DNA of 64,000 bases, from positions 1,801,137 to 1,865,136 of the forward strand of contig NZ_OZ007001.1 of assembly GCF_963931295.1 (NCBI RefSeq), written 5' to 3'. Positions 27,526-38,338 of this stretch are shown piece by piece. A program made the translations under genes and the position numbers. Each line of letters begins with the position of its first letter. The stretch's first letter is position 1. Origin of the DNA: an uncultured Mailhella sp. (GTDB lineage: Bacteria > Desulfobacterota > Desulfovibrionia > Desulfovibrionales > Desulfovibrionaceae). The notes beneath the pieces were generated by a model. It worked only from the letters and a program-made list of their open reading frames with translations. It ran no database searches and was not told where the DNA came from.

Positions 27526-28802
27526 CAGGCCTCCTCCTTGTCTTCGTCGTCGCTTTTTTTGTCTTCCTTTTTCTTGTAGGCTATGGCCGACACGTAGATG
27601 CTGACCTCATAGAGCACCAGCATGGGCAGGGCCATCAGGCACTGGGAAAACACGTCGGGCGGCGTCAGTATGGCGGCCACGATGAAGATGGCCAGAATGG
27701 CGTAGCGGCGGGAGCGCCGCATGAGATCGGGCGTGAGAATGCCGAAGCGCGAGAGGAAATACGCAAACAGGGGCATTTCAAACACCAGGCCGAAGGCCAG
27801 CAGCAGCTTGAGCGCGAAGCTGAGGTATTCCTCCACCGAGATCATGGGCACGATGGTGTCGGTGGCAAAGCCCATGAAGAACTGGAAGGCGATGGGGAAC
27901 ACCAGGAAGAAGCAGAACGCCGCGCCGGCCAGAAAGAAGATGGAGGAGAAGAAGGCGAGCGGAAGCACGGCCCTTTTTTCCTCGCGGTAGAGGCCCGGCG
28001 CGATGAAGGCCCACAGCTGATAGAAGCTGAAGGGACTGGTGCCGAACAGCGACGCCACAAGCGCCACCTTCATGTAGGTGAAGAAGGCTCCCTGAGGCGA
28101 GGTGTAGATGAGCTTGCTGCCCTCGGGCATGCAGGCCTGAAGCGGCGCGGACAGGAAGGCGTACAGCTGTTCGGACACGCCGTAGAAGGCCACGAAGCCG
28201 AGCACCACGATGATGACGATGCGGAACAGACGCCGACGCAGCTCGTTGAGATGCCCGAGAATGCTCATGGGCACGTCGTCTTCCGCGCCTTCGGGTTCGT
28301 CATCGTCGTCGCGATCGTCGTTTTTTGCCGGAGCCTGAAACGCGGCAAAGGCGGGCGCGTTCTCGTAGGGCGGCGCGGGTTCCTTCGGCGGAGTTTCCTC
28401 TGTCTGAGATTTGTCTGCTTCCGGTTCTTTTCCGTCGGCGTTGTCTGCCTCGGGCGTCTCGTCAGCCTTGCCGGCGTCCGGCGTCTCTTCGGCGTCGGGG
28501 CCGGATGCGTCGTCGCTGTTCAGCGCGTCGTCGCCTGCACTCTCGGGTTCTTCGGCGCGGGAGTCGTCCGAAAAAAGATTGAGGGGGCCGTGCGGGCTGC
28601 CGTCTTCGGAAATGTCGGAAGGCTCGTCGTGCTTTTCCGCCGGAGCGTCGTCTGCGGGCTGATCGGGACGGAATTCGTGGCCGGTGGCTGCGGCTCTGGC
28701 CGCGGAAGCGTAATAGGAGGCAAGGTCCGGCTTGGCGTCTTTGGCGTCGTTCTGCTTGTCGTCCCCGTCGATCGGGGTCTGGGAATAGTCTTTATCTTCC
28801 AT
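27525..28802 (-). CDS. tatC: Sec-independent translocase TatC with long acidic N-terminal extension
   Basis: A 425-residue protein. The TatC core begins near residue 179 ([15 protein letters not shown]), with the family motifs [32 protein letters not shown] and [14 protein letters not shown] over six helices. The first 178 residues are an unusual low-complexity extension rich in Asp, Glu, Pro and Ala, predicted disordered and cytoplasmic. ATG 28802 lies 13 bp after the tatB stop. TatC recognises twin-arginine signal peptides, as needed for periplasmic metalloenzymes in these anaerobes. A TatC start near the core is also conceivable, but the frame and codon bias extend through the whole extension. 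Confidence 0.93.
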   Translation of the reverse strand: MEDKDYSQTPIDGDDKQNDAKDAKPDLASYYASAARAAATGHEFRPDQPADDAPAEKHDEPSDISEDGSPHGPLNLFSDDSRAEEPESAGDDALNSDDASGPDAEETPDAGKADETPEADNADGKEPEADKSQTEETPPKEPAPPYENAPAFAAFQAPAKNDDRDDDDEPEGAEDDVPMSILGHLNELRRRLFRIVIIVVLGFVAFYGVSEQLYAFLSAPLQACMPEGSKLIYTSPQGAFFTYMKVALVASLFGTSPFSFYQLWAFIAPGLYREEKRAVLPLAFFSSIFFLAGAAFCFFLVFPIAFQFFMGFATDTIVPMISVEEYLSFALKLLLAFGLVFEMPLFAYFLSRFGILTPDLMRRSRRYAILAIFIVAAILTPPDVFSQCLMALPMLVLYEVSIYVSAIAYKKKEDKKSDDEDKEEA

Positions 28803-28815
28803 ACCGGTGATCCGT

Positions 28816-29088
28816 TCAGGCCTTGTTTTCCGTCTCCGAAGCGGAGCTGCCGGTCGAACCGGAAGTCGTCTTTTCACGTTCCGCCGCCTTTTTCGCCTTG
28901 GCTTTTTCCTCTTCTTCCTCAAAGGCTATTTCCGTATTGAGGCTGCGCTGAAACTCCGTGGACACGCGGCGGAATTCTCCCATGGCGCGGCCGAGCGTGT
29001 GCGCTATTTTGGGCAGATTCTTGGGTCCGAGAACGAGAAGGGCCACGACCAGGATGACCAGCAATTCTGTGCTGCCGATGCCGAACAT
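28816..29088 (-). CDS. tatB: Tat translocase subunit TatB/TatA
   Basis: A 90-residue Tat component. An N-terminal FGIGSTELLVILVVALLVLG membrane helix is followed by the PKNLPKIAHTLGRAMGEFRR amphipathic helix and a charged tail. The TELL glutamate and GPK hinge are classic; FGIG and length favour TatB over TatA. First gene of the tatB-tatC-his unit. Confidence 0.92.
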   Translation of the reverse strand: MFGIGSTELLVILVVALLVLGPKNLPKIAHTLGRAMGEFRRVSTEFQRSLNTEIAFEEEEEKAKAKKAAEREKTTSGSTGSSASETENKA

Positions 29089-29199
29089 GTATAAAAACTC
29101 CTCAAGCGGGTTATCTCTCCGTCAGCCTTGGACGGTAGCATATCGTTGTGGGGCCTTCAAGTGCATCCTTGTCTTCCGCGGGCTTGGCAGAAGGGGCGT

Positions 29200-29514
29200 T
29201 TACGCCTCGTCGCGCGCGGAAAGACCGTCGCCGAAATGCCCGCGTATCACGCGTCCGCGCGAGTCGAAGGCTACGCCTTCGGCCTCCAGCAGGGCGCGCT
29301 GACGGGAGGATCCGTCGGGCGGCAGGGGAGCGAGGCTGCCGTCCTTCCGCACCACCCGCTGCCAGGGCACGTCCGGCGGGCAGACGTGCAGCGCCCAGCC
29401 GACCTGCCGGGCCATGCGCGGATTGCCGGCCAGAAACGCCACCTGCCCGTAGCTGATGACCTGCCCGGGCGGAACGGCACGCACGATGCGATAGACGAGC
29501 TCAAAGAAGTTCAT
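29200..29514 (-). CDS. alkyltransferase-like (ATL) DNA-binding protein
   Basis: A 104-residue MGMT-fold protein. It has VPPGQVISYGQVAFLAG (helix-turn-helix) and VGWALHVCPPDVPWQRVVRKDG. In true O6-alkylguanine transferases the active site is PCHRV; here the Cys position is Trp (PWQRV), so this is an ATL, which flags alkylated bases for nucleotide-excision repair instead of repairing them. The start at 29514 overlaps the stop of the upstream acetyltransferase (ATGA); the longer open frame is not coding. Confidence 0.88.
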   Translation of the reverse strand: MNFFELVYRIVRAVPPGQVISYGQVAFLAGNPRMARQVGWALHVCPPDVPWQRVVRKDGSLAPLPPDGSSRQRALLEAEGVAFDSRGRVIRGHFGDGLSARDEA

Positions 29515-30032
29515 GAGGAAGCGGGGTTGATACGAGTCTCTTTGAGGCGTGAAAGGGGGAGAATCATGACAAGTTCGCCTTCCTGCTCGCAGGCGACGCA
29601 AAAGCCCAGGCGGCGGTAGAGACGAACGGCGGGATTGGCCTTCTGCACGGAGAGCGAGACCTGCGCAAAACCCGCGCGTCTGAGCCGGGCGATCAGGGCG
29701 CGCAGAAGGGCGGAGCCGACGCCTCGGCCGCGATGAGCCTTGAGCACGGACACGGCAAGTTCCGGCGTCTGGTCGTCGATGCGGCCGAATCCGGTGCTCA
29801 GCCGGGCCCATGCGGCGCCGATCACGCGTCCTTCCGATTCCGCGCACAGGCAAAAATCGTCCCTGCGCCTGCCGAGATCCTGTATGTAGACGCGAAGCTC
29901 CGGAGCCTCGATGATGTTTTTCGGCGCGGGCTTGTTTCCCGGCATCTGAAAGACGGCTTCGCAGAGGAAGTCTTCAAGAAGCGGATATTCTTCCGCATTC
30001 ATGGGTCTGACGACAGCGTTCACGGCGTTCAT
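29511..30032 (-). CDS. GNAT-family N-acetyltransferase
   Basis: A 173-residue acetyl-CoA-dependent acetyltransferase. The acetyl-CoA loop is HRGRGVGSALLRALIARLRRAG, followed by VSLSVQKANPAVRLYRRLGF. The substrate is unknown. The start is uncertain: ATG 30032 gives MNAVNAVVRPMNAEEY, and ATG 30002 would begin at MNAEEY; neither has a strong Shine-Dalgarno. It overlaps the ATL gene by 4 nt. Confidence 0.85.
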   Translation of the reverse strand: MNAVNAVVRPMNAEEYPLLEDFLCEAVFQMPGNKPAPKNIIEAPELRVYIQDLGRRRDDFCLCAESEGRVIGAAWARLSTGFGRIDDQTPELAVSVLKAHRGRGVGSALLRALIARLRRAGFAQVSLSVQKANPAVRLYRRLGFCVACEQEGELVMILPLSRLKETRINPASS

Positions 30033-30066
30033 CTGGGAATGTTCTGGACGGCGTTTTCGGTTGCGA

Positions 30067-31428
30067 TCAGGCCTTTGCCGCAACGGTGCAGCCCTTGCGG
30101 AGAGCGTCGTTCATTTTCCACCAGGCAATCATAAAGATCAGGGAGCTCAGTATCCATGTGGCGGGATAGATCCAGTAGATGGTGGAAATGGTGGGAAAAA
30201 TCGTCATGAGCGTGGAAAGTGTGCATACGCGCACGGCGCACCAGCAGATGAGAATGACGGCCATGGCGAACATGGGGCGTCCTGCGCCGCGGAAGGCGGC
30301 GGCCAGGCCGTGCGTGCAGGCGGGCAGCAGATAGAAGGGCGCGGCCACTTTGGCGTATTCAGCCCCGAGGCGGATGACGTCTGCATCGGGGCTGAATACG
30401 CTTATGAGTTCCTCTCGCCAGACAAAAACGCCGAAACCGATGATTTCGGCCAGAATCATGGATAGCGTCAGACCGAACTTCATGCCTGCGCGCACCCGCA
30501 TGGGATGATGCGCGCCGGTGTTCTGCCCCACGAAGGTGGCGAGGGCAAGGGCTATGCTCATGATGGGAATGAGGCAGAAGCCCTCTATTTTCTGATACGC
30601 GCCGCAGGCCGCCATGGCAGCTGCGCCGAATGTGTTTATATAGCTCTGGATGACCACGTTGGACAGACCGATGACGCAGTTCTGCATGCCGGAGGGAAAG
30701 CCGTACACGGCGAGCGGGCGCAGGCAGTGTGCGTGGAAGCGGATGTTTCGCAGGGAAAGATGACAGGGAGTGCTCGTGCGGCACAGGACGACTCCGCAGA
30801 GCACGGCGGAGAGCAGCTGGGAAATGACGGTAGCCGCGGCGGCCGACCACACGCCCCAGTGGCAGAGACTGATGAAGGCAATGTCGAGCACGACGTTGAC
30901 CGCGGAGGAAAGGATGAGAAAATACAGCGGATAACGGCTGTTGCCCACGGCCTGAAGAATGCTTGCAAGCACGTTGTACACGACGAGGCCGAGAGCGCCG
31001 GCGAAGTACACACGCAGGTACTGGGCGGTGTCGGCAAAGACGTCGGCGGGGGTGTTCATCCAGCGCAGTATCTGCGGGGTGAAGGCGACGCCGAAGATGG
31101 TGAGGGCGAGTCCCGCAACGAGTCCGAAGGCCACGAGCGTATGAATGGAGTGACGCATGTCCCGAAAGAGGGAGGCTCCGAACTGCTGGGCGATGACCAC
31201 TCCCGCGCCGAGGCTGATGCCGTTGATGAAGCCCACGAGCAGAAAGATAAGATTGCTTGTGCCGCTGACGGCGGCGAGCGCCTTGCCGCCGAGCAGGTTG
31301 CCTACGATGAGGGAGTCGGCGGCGTTGTAGAGCTGCTGAAAGAAGTTTCCGAGAATCAGCGGTATGGCAAAGAAGGTGATGGCCTTCCATATGGAGCCGC
31401 CGGTCATGCTGTTTTTGGGCGTGCGCAT
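30067..31428 (-). CDS. MATE-family efflux transporter
   Basis: A 453-residue, 12-helix multidrug/toxin exporter. The start SMTGGSIWKAITFFAIPLILGNFFQQLYNAADSLIVG is diagnostic of the MATE family, and each half carries the family repeat (second half: GFPSGMQNCVIGLSNVVIQSYIN). It couples to Na+ or H+. ATG 31428 is used; a TTG 15 nt upstream is possible. No local regulator is seen. Confidence 0.93.
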   Translation of the reverse strand: MRTPKNSMTGGSIWKAITFFAIPLILGNFFQQLYNAADSLIVGNLLGGKALAAVSGTSNLIFLLVGFINGISLGAGVVIAQQFGASLFRDMRHSIHTLVAFGLVAGLALTIFGVAFTPQILRWMNTPADVFADTAQYLRVYFAGALGLVVYNVLASILQAVGNSRYPLYFLILSSAVNVVLDIAFISLCHWGVWSAAAATVISQLLSAVLCGVVLCRTSTPCHLSLRNIRFHAHCLRPLAVYGFPSGMQNCVIGLSNVVIQSYINTFGAAAMAACGAYQKIEGFCLIPIMSIALALATFVGQNTGAHHPMRVRAGMKFGLTLSMILAEIIGFGVFVWREELISVFSPDADVIRLGAEYAKVAAPFYLLPACTHGLAAAFRGAGRPMFAMAVILICWCAVRVCTLSTLMTIFPTISTIYWIYPATWILSSLIFMIAWWKMNDALRKGCTVAAKA

Positions 31429-31632
31429 GGAAAATGTCCGCAAAACGACGAGTTGGAGCGTTCGGCCGGAAGGGGCCGCTTTGCCCGGCAGTGGGCGGGG
31501 GTCAGAAACAGGGAGGGCGCGGGTGCGCGCGCTGCGTCGCAGAGTAGAGCAGATTGAGAAAAAAGAACAGGGGGCATGGGCGACGCGGACGCGTCATGGG
31601 GAGAACATCGGAAAATTCGTCGGATGCGGAGA

Positions 31633-31664
31633 TAAAAAAAGCCCCGGAAGCGGGCTTCCGGGGC
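31633..31664 (-). terminator. terminator of guaB-guaA
   Basis: A perfect 10-bp stem, GCCCCGGAAG/CTTCCGGGGC, with a 4-nt loop, followed leftward by seven T. Confidence 0.95.
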
Positions 31665-31672
31665 AGAGAGGT

Positions 31673-33232
<1,560 letters not shown>

Positions 33233-33292
33233 GCGATTTCCAGAGATGTTGAGGCCCTGCTCCGCGGGTAGGGCGAAGCAGGGCCGTGACGG

Positions 33293-34750
33293 TTAGTTTT
33301 CGACCTTGTAGTTGGGGGCTTCCTTGGTGATGATGACGTCGTGGACGTGGCTTTCACGCAGGCCGGAAGCGGAGATTTCCACCATGTGGGCCTTCTGATA
33401 GAGCTCGTCCAGGGTGGAAGCGCCCAGATAGCCCATGCCGGAGCGCAGGCCGCCCACAAGCTGGAACACGGTGTCGGAAACGGGACCGCGGGCGGGCACG
33501 CGACCCACGATGCCCTCGGGCACCAGCTTCTTGGTGGGGTTCTGGAAATAGCGGTCGGCGCTGCCGGCGCGCATGGCGTCGATGGAGCCCATGCCGCGAT
33601 AGGTCTTGTAGGCGCGGCCCTGATAGAGAATGGTTTCGCCCGGGCTTTCGTCGGTGCCGGCGAGCATGCTGCCGATCATGACGGTGTGCGCGCCGCAGGC
33701 GAGCGCCTTGACGATGTCGCCGGAGAACTTGAGGCCGCCGTCGGCGATGCAGCAGCGGTCGGCTTCACGGGCGGCGCGGCTGCCTTCCATGACGGCCGTC
33801 ACCTGCGGAACGCCGACGCCGGCGACCACGCGGGTGGTGCAGATGGAGCCGGGTCCGATGCCGACCTTCACGGTGTCGGCGCCGGCCTTGATGAGGGCCT
33901 TCGCGCCTTCATAGGTGGCCACGTTGCCTGCGATGAGCTGGCAGTTCGGGAAGGTGGAACGCAGCATTTCCACGCTGCGCAGCACGTTGGCGGAATGGCC
34001 GTGAGCGCAGTCGAGCACGAGCACGTCCACGCCGGCGGAGAGCAGTTCGGAGGCGCGATATTCGCAGTCCTTGCTGATGCTCACGGCGGCGCCCACGCGC
34101 AGACGGCCCTTGTCGTCCTTGCTGGCGTTGGGGTACTGCTGCACCTTGTCGATGTCCTTCATGGTGATGAGGCCGCGCAGCTGGCGGTTTTCATCCACGA
34201 CGAGGAGCTTTTCGATGCGGTGGGCGTGCAGGTGATGCTTGGCTTCTTCGAGGGTGGTGCCCACGGGCACGGTCACGAGGTTTTCGCGGGTCATCACTTC
34301 GCAGACGAGAGTGGTCTGCGGTTCGGTGACGAAGCGCACGTCGCGGTTGGTGAGAATGCCGACGAGCGCGCTGTTCTTCACCACGGGCAGGCCGGAAACG
34401 CGGAAGTCGGACATGAGGTCCAGAGCGTGCTGCACCGTGTCGTCGGGGGCGACGGTGACGGGGTCGAGAATCATGCCGCTTTCGGACTTCTTGACCTTTT
34501 CCACTTCAAGGCGCTGGCGGGCGACGTCCATGTTCTTGTGGATGATGCCTATGCCGCCCTGACGGGCCATGGAAATGGCCATTTCGGCTTCCGTTACGGT
34601 ATCCATGGCGGCAGAGATGAAGGGTACGCCGAGCTTGATGCTGGGAGTCAGCCATGCCGACACGTCAACCATGTCCGGCGTGACTTCCGAATATTCGGGA
34701 ACCAGAAGGACATCGTCGAATGTCAATGCCTTGCCAAGCACAGTGGCCAT
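33293..34750 (-). CDS. guaB: IMP dehydrogenase
   Basis: A 485-residue enzyme oxidising IMP to [19 protein letters not shown] is near the start, two CBS domains sit at about residues 90-205, the catalytic Cys loop is [15 protein letters not shown], and the flap is [17 protein letters not shown] 34750 is chosen for GGAGGA at 6 nt; the longer upstream frame is excluded because homologues begin here. An inverted repeat at 33253-33285 between guaB and guaA has no T-run. Confidence 0.98.
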   Translation of the reverse strand: MATVLGKALTFDDVLLVPEYSEVTPDMVDVSAWLTPSIKLGVPFISAAMDTVTEAEMAISMARQGGIGIIHKNMDVARQRLEVEKVKKSESGMILDPVTVAPDDTVQHALDLMSDFRVSGLPVVKNSALVGILTNRDVRFVTEPQTTLVCEVMTRENLVTVPVGTTLEEAKHHLHAHRIEKLLVVDENRQLRGLITMKDIDKVQQYPNASKDDKGRLRVGAAVSISKDCEYRASELLSAGVDVLVLDCAHGHSANVLRSVEMLRSTFPNCQLIAGNVATYEGAKALIKAGADTVKVGIGPGSICTTRVVAGVGVPQVTAVMEGSRAAREADRCCIADGGLKFSGDIVKALACGAHTVMIGSMLAGTDESPGETILYQGRAYKTYRGMGSIDAMRAGSADRYFQNPTKKLVPEGIVGRVPARGPVSDTVFQLVGGLRSGMGYLGASTLDELYQKAHMVEISASGLRESHVHDVIITKEAPNYKVEN

Positions 34751-34881
34751 ATGTTTCCTCCGGGGTTGGATTAAAATCGGAAAAAGATAGGTCAGGATAT
34801 CGAGGTGACATGTGCCTGTCAACCGCCGGAATCACGCCTCTCTCACGACTCCGGCCAGGGGAACGGGCGCGGCGGGAACGC

Positions 34882-34910
34882 AAAAAAAGCCGGAAAGCGA
34901 GCTTTCCGGC
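34882..34910 (-). terminator. terminator after the DUF1269-like gene
   Basis: A perfect 10-bp stem, GCCGGAAAGC/GCTTTCCGGC, with a 2-nt loop and seven T read leftward. Confidence 0.9.
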
Positions 34911-34937
34911 CTGGAACCATGCGGAGACAGAGGAAAA

Positions 34938-35708
34938 TCAGCAGCGGAGGTTGGAACCGTGGCTGGAATTGCGGGAAATGGCTTCTTCCGCGGCGTCGCA
35001 TTCGACGGAGTCTTCGGCGGGCTTTTCTTCGGCCTCGCCGCAGCGCAGATTGGAGTCGCGGCTGGAGTTGCGCGAGATGGTCTCTTCGGCAGGGTCGCAT
35101 TCCGCGTCTTCGGGCTTGTCGGCGGGGGCGGGATCGGGGGCCGCGTCGCCGCAGCGGAGGTTGGAGCCGTGGCTGGAATTGCGGGAAATGGTGGCTTCGG
35201 CGGCGTCGCATTCATGGTCGGCGTCGGCCTTGTCCATGGCGTCGCGCAGACGCTGTTCGTCCTCGTGGGAGAGCGAGGTCTGAATGATGGTGCCGCCCGT
35301 GCCCGCGAGTTCCTGCAGGGCCTTGTCCAGGGTGATGCTGCGGAAGAGAATGAACAGCATGGAGCCTCCGGGCTTCAGATTCTGACCCAGCTGCTTCATG
35401 AACTGATCGTTGATGCCGACGTCCGCCAGCGCGCCGGAAATGGCGCCGGCCCCGGCGCCTACAGCCGCGCCGAGCAGGGGATTCATGAAAAGCAGACCTA
35501 TGAGCAGGCCCCAGAAGCCGCCGGAAACGGCCCCGGCGCCGGTGAGGTTGTGGAGCTGAAGCAGTTTGATCTTGCCGTCCTCCTTGCGGACGGCGATGAC
35601 GGCGTCTTCCAGATCGACAAGATATTCCTGCTGCATTTTGAGAAGTCTCAGACGTACTTCTTCAGCCTGAAACTCGTTGGGATAGGCAACGACGACAAGA
35701 GTACTCAT
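34938..35708 (-). CDS. DUF1269-like membrane protein with three C-terminal Cys-bounded repeats
   Basis: A 256-residue protein. Residues 1 to about 155 look like DUF1269: an N-terminal beta-alpha start (STLVVVAYPNEFQAEEVRLRL), a glycine-rich membrane hairpin (GFWGLLIGLLFMNPLLGAAVG and GAGAGAISG) and GGSMLFILFRS. The family usually ends near residue 165-180. Here a 90-residue tail holds three copies of a 21-residue unit with consensus ECDxAExxISRNSSxxSNLRC at residues 166-186, 203-223 and 236-256; the last copy ends the protein. The linkers are acidic and proline-rich. AGGAGG lies 5 nt before the ATG. Function is unknown; modified-peptide, metal or RNA binding are open options. Confidence 0.85.
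   Translation of the reverse strand: MSTLVVVAYPNEFQAEEVRLRLLKMQQEYLVDLEDAVIAVRKEDGKIKLLQLHNLTGAGAVSGGFWGLLIGLLFMNPLLGAAVGAGAGAISGALADVGINDQFMKQLGQNLKPGGSMLFILFRSITLDKALQELAGTGGTIIQTSLSHEDEQRLRDAMDKADADHECDAAEATISRNSSHGSNLRCGDAAPDPAPADKPEDAECDPAEETISRNSSRDSNLRCGEAEEKPAEDSVECDAAEEAISRNSSHGSNLRC
34941..35213 (-). repeat. three in-frame 63-bp repeats
   Basis: Units at 35151-35213, 35040-35102 and 34941-35003 encode the Cys-bounded 21-mers. The first and third are nearly identical in DNA as well as protein, suggesting recent duplication or selection or gene conversion; the middle copy differs mainly at third positions and in HG to RD. Confidence 0.9.
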
Positions 35709-35870
35709 GGAACCTCCTTTTTCTTTACAGGTACCATGCGCGCCGATAAAAAGCTATGAGTATTGTGAAGAAAAACTTGGCAGGCGCGAAGTTATTTTCC
35801 GCACCAGTAGAGAGCTTATGCGTCGCCGTTGCGACCGCAGTTGCAGAGCCTCATGAGAAAAAAGGCGCGT

Positions 35871-36308
35871 TCAGGCGAGCTTCAGATGCAGGATGGGAAA
35901 GGGAAGGCCGAGGGCGTCGGAGGCGCTGCGTCCCGCGACCTCAAATCCGGCGTGGAGGTAGAATCCGAGACCCTGCGCGTTCTGTTCGTTGACGTCCACG
36001 CGGCGCGCGCCGCGCCGGAGGGCCTCATAGAGAAGCTCTCCCCCCAGCCCCCGGCCGCGGTGGGAGGCAGCAACGAAGAGCATGTCCACCATGTCGTCGT
36101 GCATGCCGAGAAACGCGACGGGATTGTCGTCCTCCAGAGCAGCAAGCAGCACGGGGACCTTGCGCAGCCCCTCAAGCACGTGCGGGCGCAGCAGAATGAT
36201 GTCCTGATTGGAAAGAAAGTCGTGCGTGGCCGCCACCGAGGATTCCCAGATCAGCAGCAGGCATCCGAGAATCCCCTCCGGGCGATCCTTGATTTCTTCG
36301 ATGGTCAT
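35871..36308 (-). CDS. GNAT N-acetyltransferase, YjaB-like
   Basis: A 145-residue acetyltransferase closely resembling E. coli YjaB in layout: IWESSVAATHDFLS, VDMLFVAASHRGRGLGGELL (acetyl-CoA loop), VDVNEQNAQGLGFYLHAGF and GRSASDALGLPFPILHL. The substrate of YjaB-type enzymes is not settled. Single gene, downstream of the der remnant. Confidence 0.88.
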   Translation of the reverse strand: MTIEEIKDRPEGILGCLLLIWESSVAATHDFLSNQDIILLRPHVLEGLRKVPVLLAALEDDNPVAFLGMHDDMVDMLFVAASHRGRGLGGELLYEALRRGARRVDVNEQNAQGLGFYLHAGFEVAGRSASDALGLPFPILHLKLA

Positions 36309-36446
36309 GGTGTCTCCTCAGCGTTTGGATGATGCGGACGTTTTTCGGAAGCGTCGCCGGGCCGCAGCCGCTGCGCCTGCCGAGCCGGTGCCTCCGGTAA
36401 AGGCGGTCTTGTCGGAGAGGGCCGGGTTCTGAAGTGCGTGGCTTTT

Positions 36447-36562
36447 CGGTCGTTGCGCCGCTGACGAAGCACACGAAGGCTGCGGTTCGCTTTCGGCCCG
36501 GGGGAGGGGGCGTAACTCGTGACGCGCGCGGCGCGCCGCGGGAGCCGCCTGCCGGGTGAGGG
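36447..36562 (-). pseudogene. degenerate partial copy of the der 3' region
   Basis: This stretch aligns with 36735-36849 inside der. Shared blocks include TGACGAAGCACACGAAGG, TCGCTTTCGGCC, GGGAGCC and TGCCGGGTGAGGG in the same order and near-equal spacing, about three quarters identical by eye with short indels. Read leftward it no longer encodes the Der sequence. It sits just outside the der terminator and seems to be the remnant of a duplication. Confidence 0.7.
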
Positions 36563-36577
36563 GAGCGCGCCGTCATG

Positions 36578-36609
36578 AAAAAAGGCCATGAGGCAGTTTC
36601 CTCATGGCC
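36578..36609 (-). terminator. terminator of der
   Basis: A perfect 10-bp stem, GGCCATGAGG/CCTCATGGCC, with a 6-nt loop and six T read leftward, adjoining the der stop. Confidence 0.93.
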
Positions 36610-36616
36610 CGTCGGA

Positions 36617-38041
36617 CTACTTTTTCTCCCGCTTGGCGTGAGAGGATCTCAGATGCAGGCGCATGGGCGCGTGCCGTATGCCGAACATGCGGCGCAGGGA
36701 GCGTTCCAGATAGCGGGCGTAGGAAGGCGCCACGCGGTCGGCGTCGTTGACGAAGCACACGAAGGTGGGCGGCTCGCTTTCGGCCTGGGTGAGATAGAAG
36801 AACTTGGGACGCACGCGGCGCACCACGGGAGCCTGATGCCGGGTGAGGGTTTCTTCCATGGCGCGGTTGAGCAGACCGGTGGACACGCGGGTGCCGCACT
36901 CGGCGTAGATGCGCTCGGCAAGCGGAATGAGCTTGTTCAGGCCTTCGCCCGTGCGAGCCGACGTGGGCACCAGCGGCACGTGATAGCAGAAGCTGAGCTC
37001 TTCCTGAAGATCCTTCATGAGGTCGGCGCGGGCCTTGGTGGGAATGAGGTCTATCTTGTTCACGATGATGAGGAAGGGCGTCTTGCGCTCGTCGAGCAGT
37101 TCGATGAGGCGCTTGTCCTGCGTGGTGAGGCCTTCGGTGGCGTCCAGCAGCAGGAAGGTCACGTCGGCCTTGGTGGTGCTCTTCAGCGAGGAGTTCACGG
37201 AAAAGCGTTCCACGGTGTCGGTGATGCGGGAGCGGCGGCGCACGCCGGCGGTGTCCACGAAGGTGTAGGTCTTGCCGTTCTTCTCCACGGAAACGTCCAC
37301 GCTGTCGCGCGTGGTGCCCGCCTGATCGCTCACGATCATGCGGTCTTCGCCGATGAAGGCGTTGGTCATGGAAGACTTGCCCGCGTTGGGACGGCCGAGC
37401 AGGCAGAGGCGCAGATGATCGGTCGCCTTGCGGCGGCGGATGCCGGGCTTGTCGCGGTCTTCTTCCAGCTCTTCGGAGGCTTCTTCCTGATCGTCTTCGT
37501 CGAAGCCGTCGTCTTCCGGCAGCATGTCGCGGATTTCTTCCTCAAGGGCGCGCAGGTTGTGCCCGTGTTCCGCGGAGCAGGCGATGAGGGGAAAGCCGAG
37601 GCCGTGGAATTCGGCCAGCATGAGCTCTTCCTTTTCCGCGCCGTCCACCTTGTTGACCACGAGCAGAATGGGCTTGTCGCACTTGCGCAGGTACGAGGCG
37701 AGATGTTCGTCGAAGGGCATGAGGCCGTCGCGGCCGTCCACCACCATGCAGATGACGTCGGCTTCCTTCAGCGCGGCCTCGGCCTGACGCAGAATGTCGG
37801 CCTCAAAGCCGCGGATGCCTGCCGGACCTTCGGCCACGGCTTCGTGATGATCCAGCGTGATGCCGCCGGTATCGACAATGGCGAAGTCGCGTCCGTAGCG
37901 GGAACGCACCACGCCTTCCATGCGGTCGCGCGTGACGCCCGGACGGTCGTGCGTGATGGCGCGGTTGCTGCGGATGAGGCGGTTGAACAGGGTGGACTTG
38001 CCCACGTTGGGGCGGCCCAGCAGAACGACTTTGGGCATCAT
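36617..38041 (-). CDS. der: ribosome-assembly GTPase Der (EngA)
   Basis: A 474-residue double GTPase needed for 50S subunit maturation. G domain 1 starts at GRPNVGKSTLFNRL, with DTGG and NKVDG. An acidic linker (EDDGFDEDDQEEASEELEED) leads to G domain 2 (GRPNAGKSSMTNAF, DTAGV, NKIDL). A KH-like C-terminal domain ends basic (HLRSSHAKREKK). The first of two adjacent ATGs (38041) is favoured by GAGGTG at 7 nt; an 80-residue upstream open extension is not homologous. Confidence 0.97.
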   Translation of the reverse strand: MMPKVVLLGRPNVGKSTLFNRLIRSNRAITHDRPGVTRDRMEGVVRSRYGRDFAIVDTGGITLDHHEAVAEGPAGIRGFEADILRQAEAALKEADVICMVVDGRDGLMPFDEHLASYLRKCDKPILLVVNKVDGAEKEELMLAEFHGLGFPLIACSAEHGHNLRALEEEIRDMLPEDDGFDEDDQEEASEELEEDRDKPGIRRRKATDHLRLCLLGRPNAGKSSMTNAFIGEDRMIVSDQAGTTRDSVDVSVEKNGKTYTFVDTAGVRRRSRITDTVERFSVNSSLKSTTKADVTFLLLDATEGLTTQDKRLIELLDERKTPFLIIVNKIDLIPTKARADLMKDLQEELSFCYHVPLVPTSARTGEGLNKLIPLAERIYAECGTRVSTGLLNRAMEETLTRHQAPVVRRVRPKFFYLTQAESEPPTFVCFVNDADRVAPSYARYLERSLRRMFGIRHAPMRLHLRSSHAKREKK

Positions 38042-38173
38042 GAGCGCACACCTCGCGAAAAATGGATGTATGGTTAGGCCGGCCGGGAGGCCGCCCGAGC
38101 ATGAAAAAAAGGAAAATCGTGCAGAACGGAGGCAATCTTTTACGCCGAACTGCCCCGTCTGTCCAACATTTTT

Positions 38174-38203
38174 AGGATACCCCTTCCGAACAGAGGAAAT
38201 CAA
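38174..38203 (-). promoter_or_regulatory. candidate sigma-70 promoter of der
   Basis: TTGATT (38198-38203) and TATCCT (38174-38179) with an 18-nt spacer read leftward, 130 bp upstream of der. Confidence 0.5.
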
Positions 38204-38258
38204 GCCAAGAAAAATATTAACATAACCATTTGAAATATCATAAAAAATAAAAAAATCC

Positions 38259-38287
38259 TTGCAATATTCCGTCAATTCGTCTATAAA
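38259..38287 (+). promoter_or_regulatory. sigma-70 promoter of the CoA ligase gene
   Basis: TTGCAA (38259-38264), 17-nt spacer, TATAAA (38282-38287), in a locally AT-rich stretch 52 bp upstream of the ATG. Confidence 0.72.
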
Positions 38288-38338
38288 TGCTTACTTTCAG
38301 CTCCAGCAAAAGACATTTCCCTAAAACGGAGTCCAGCC

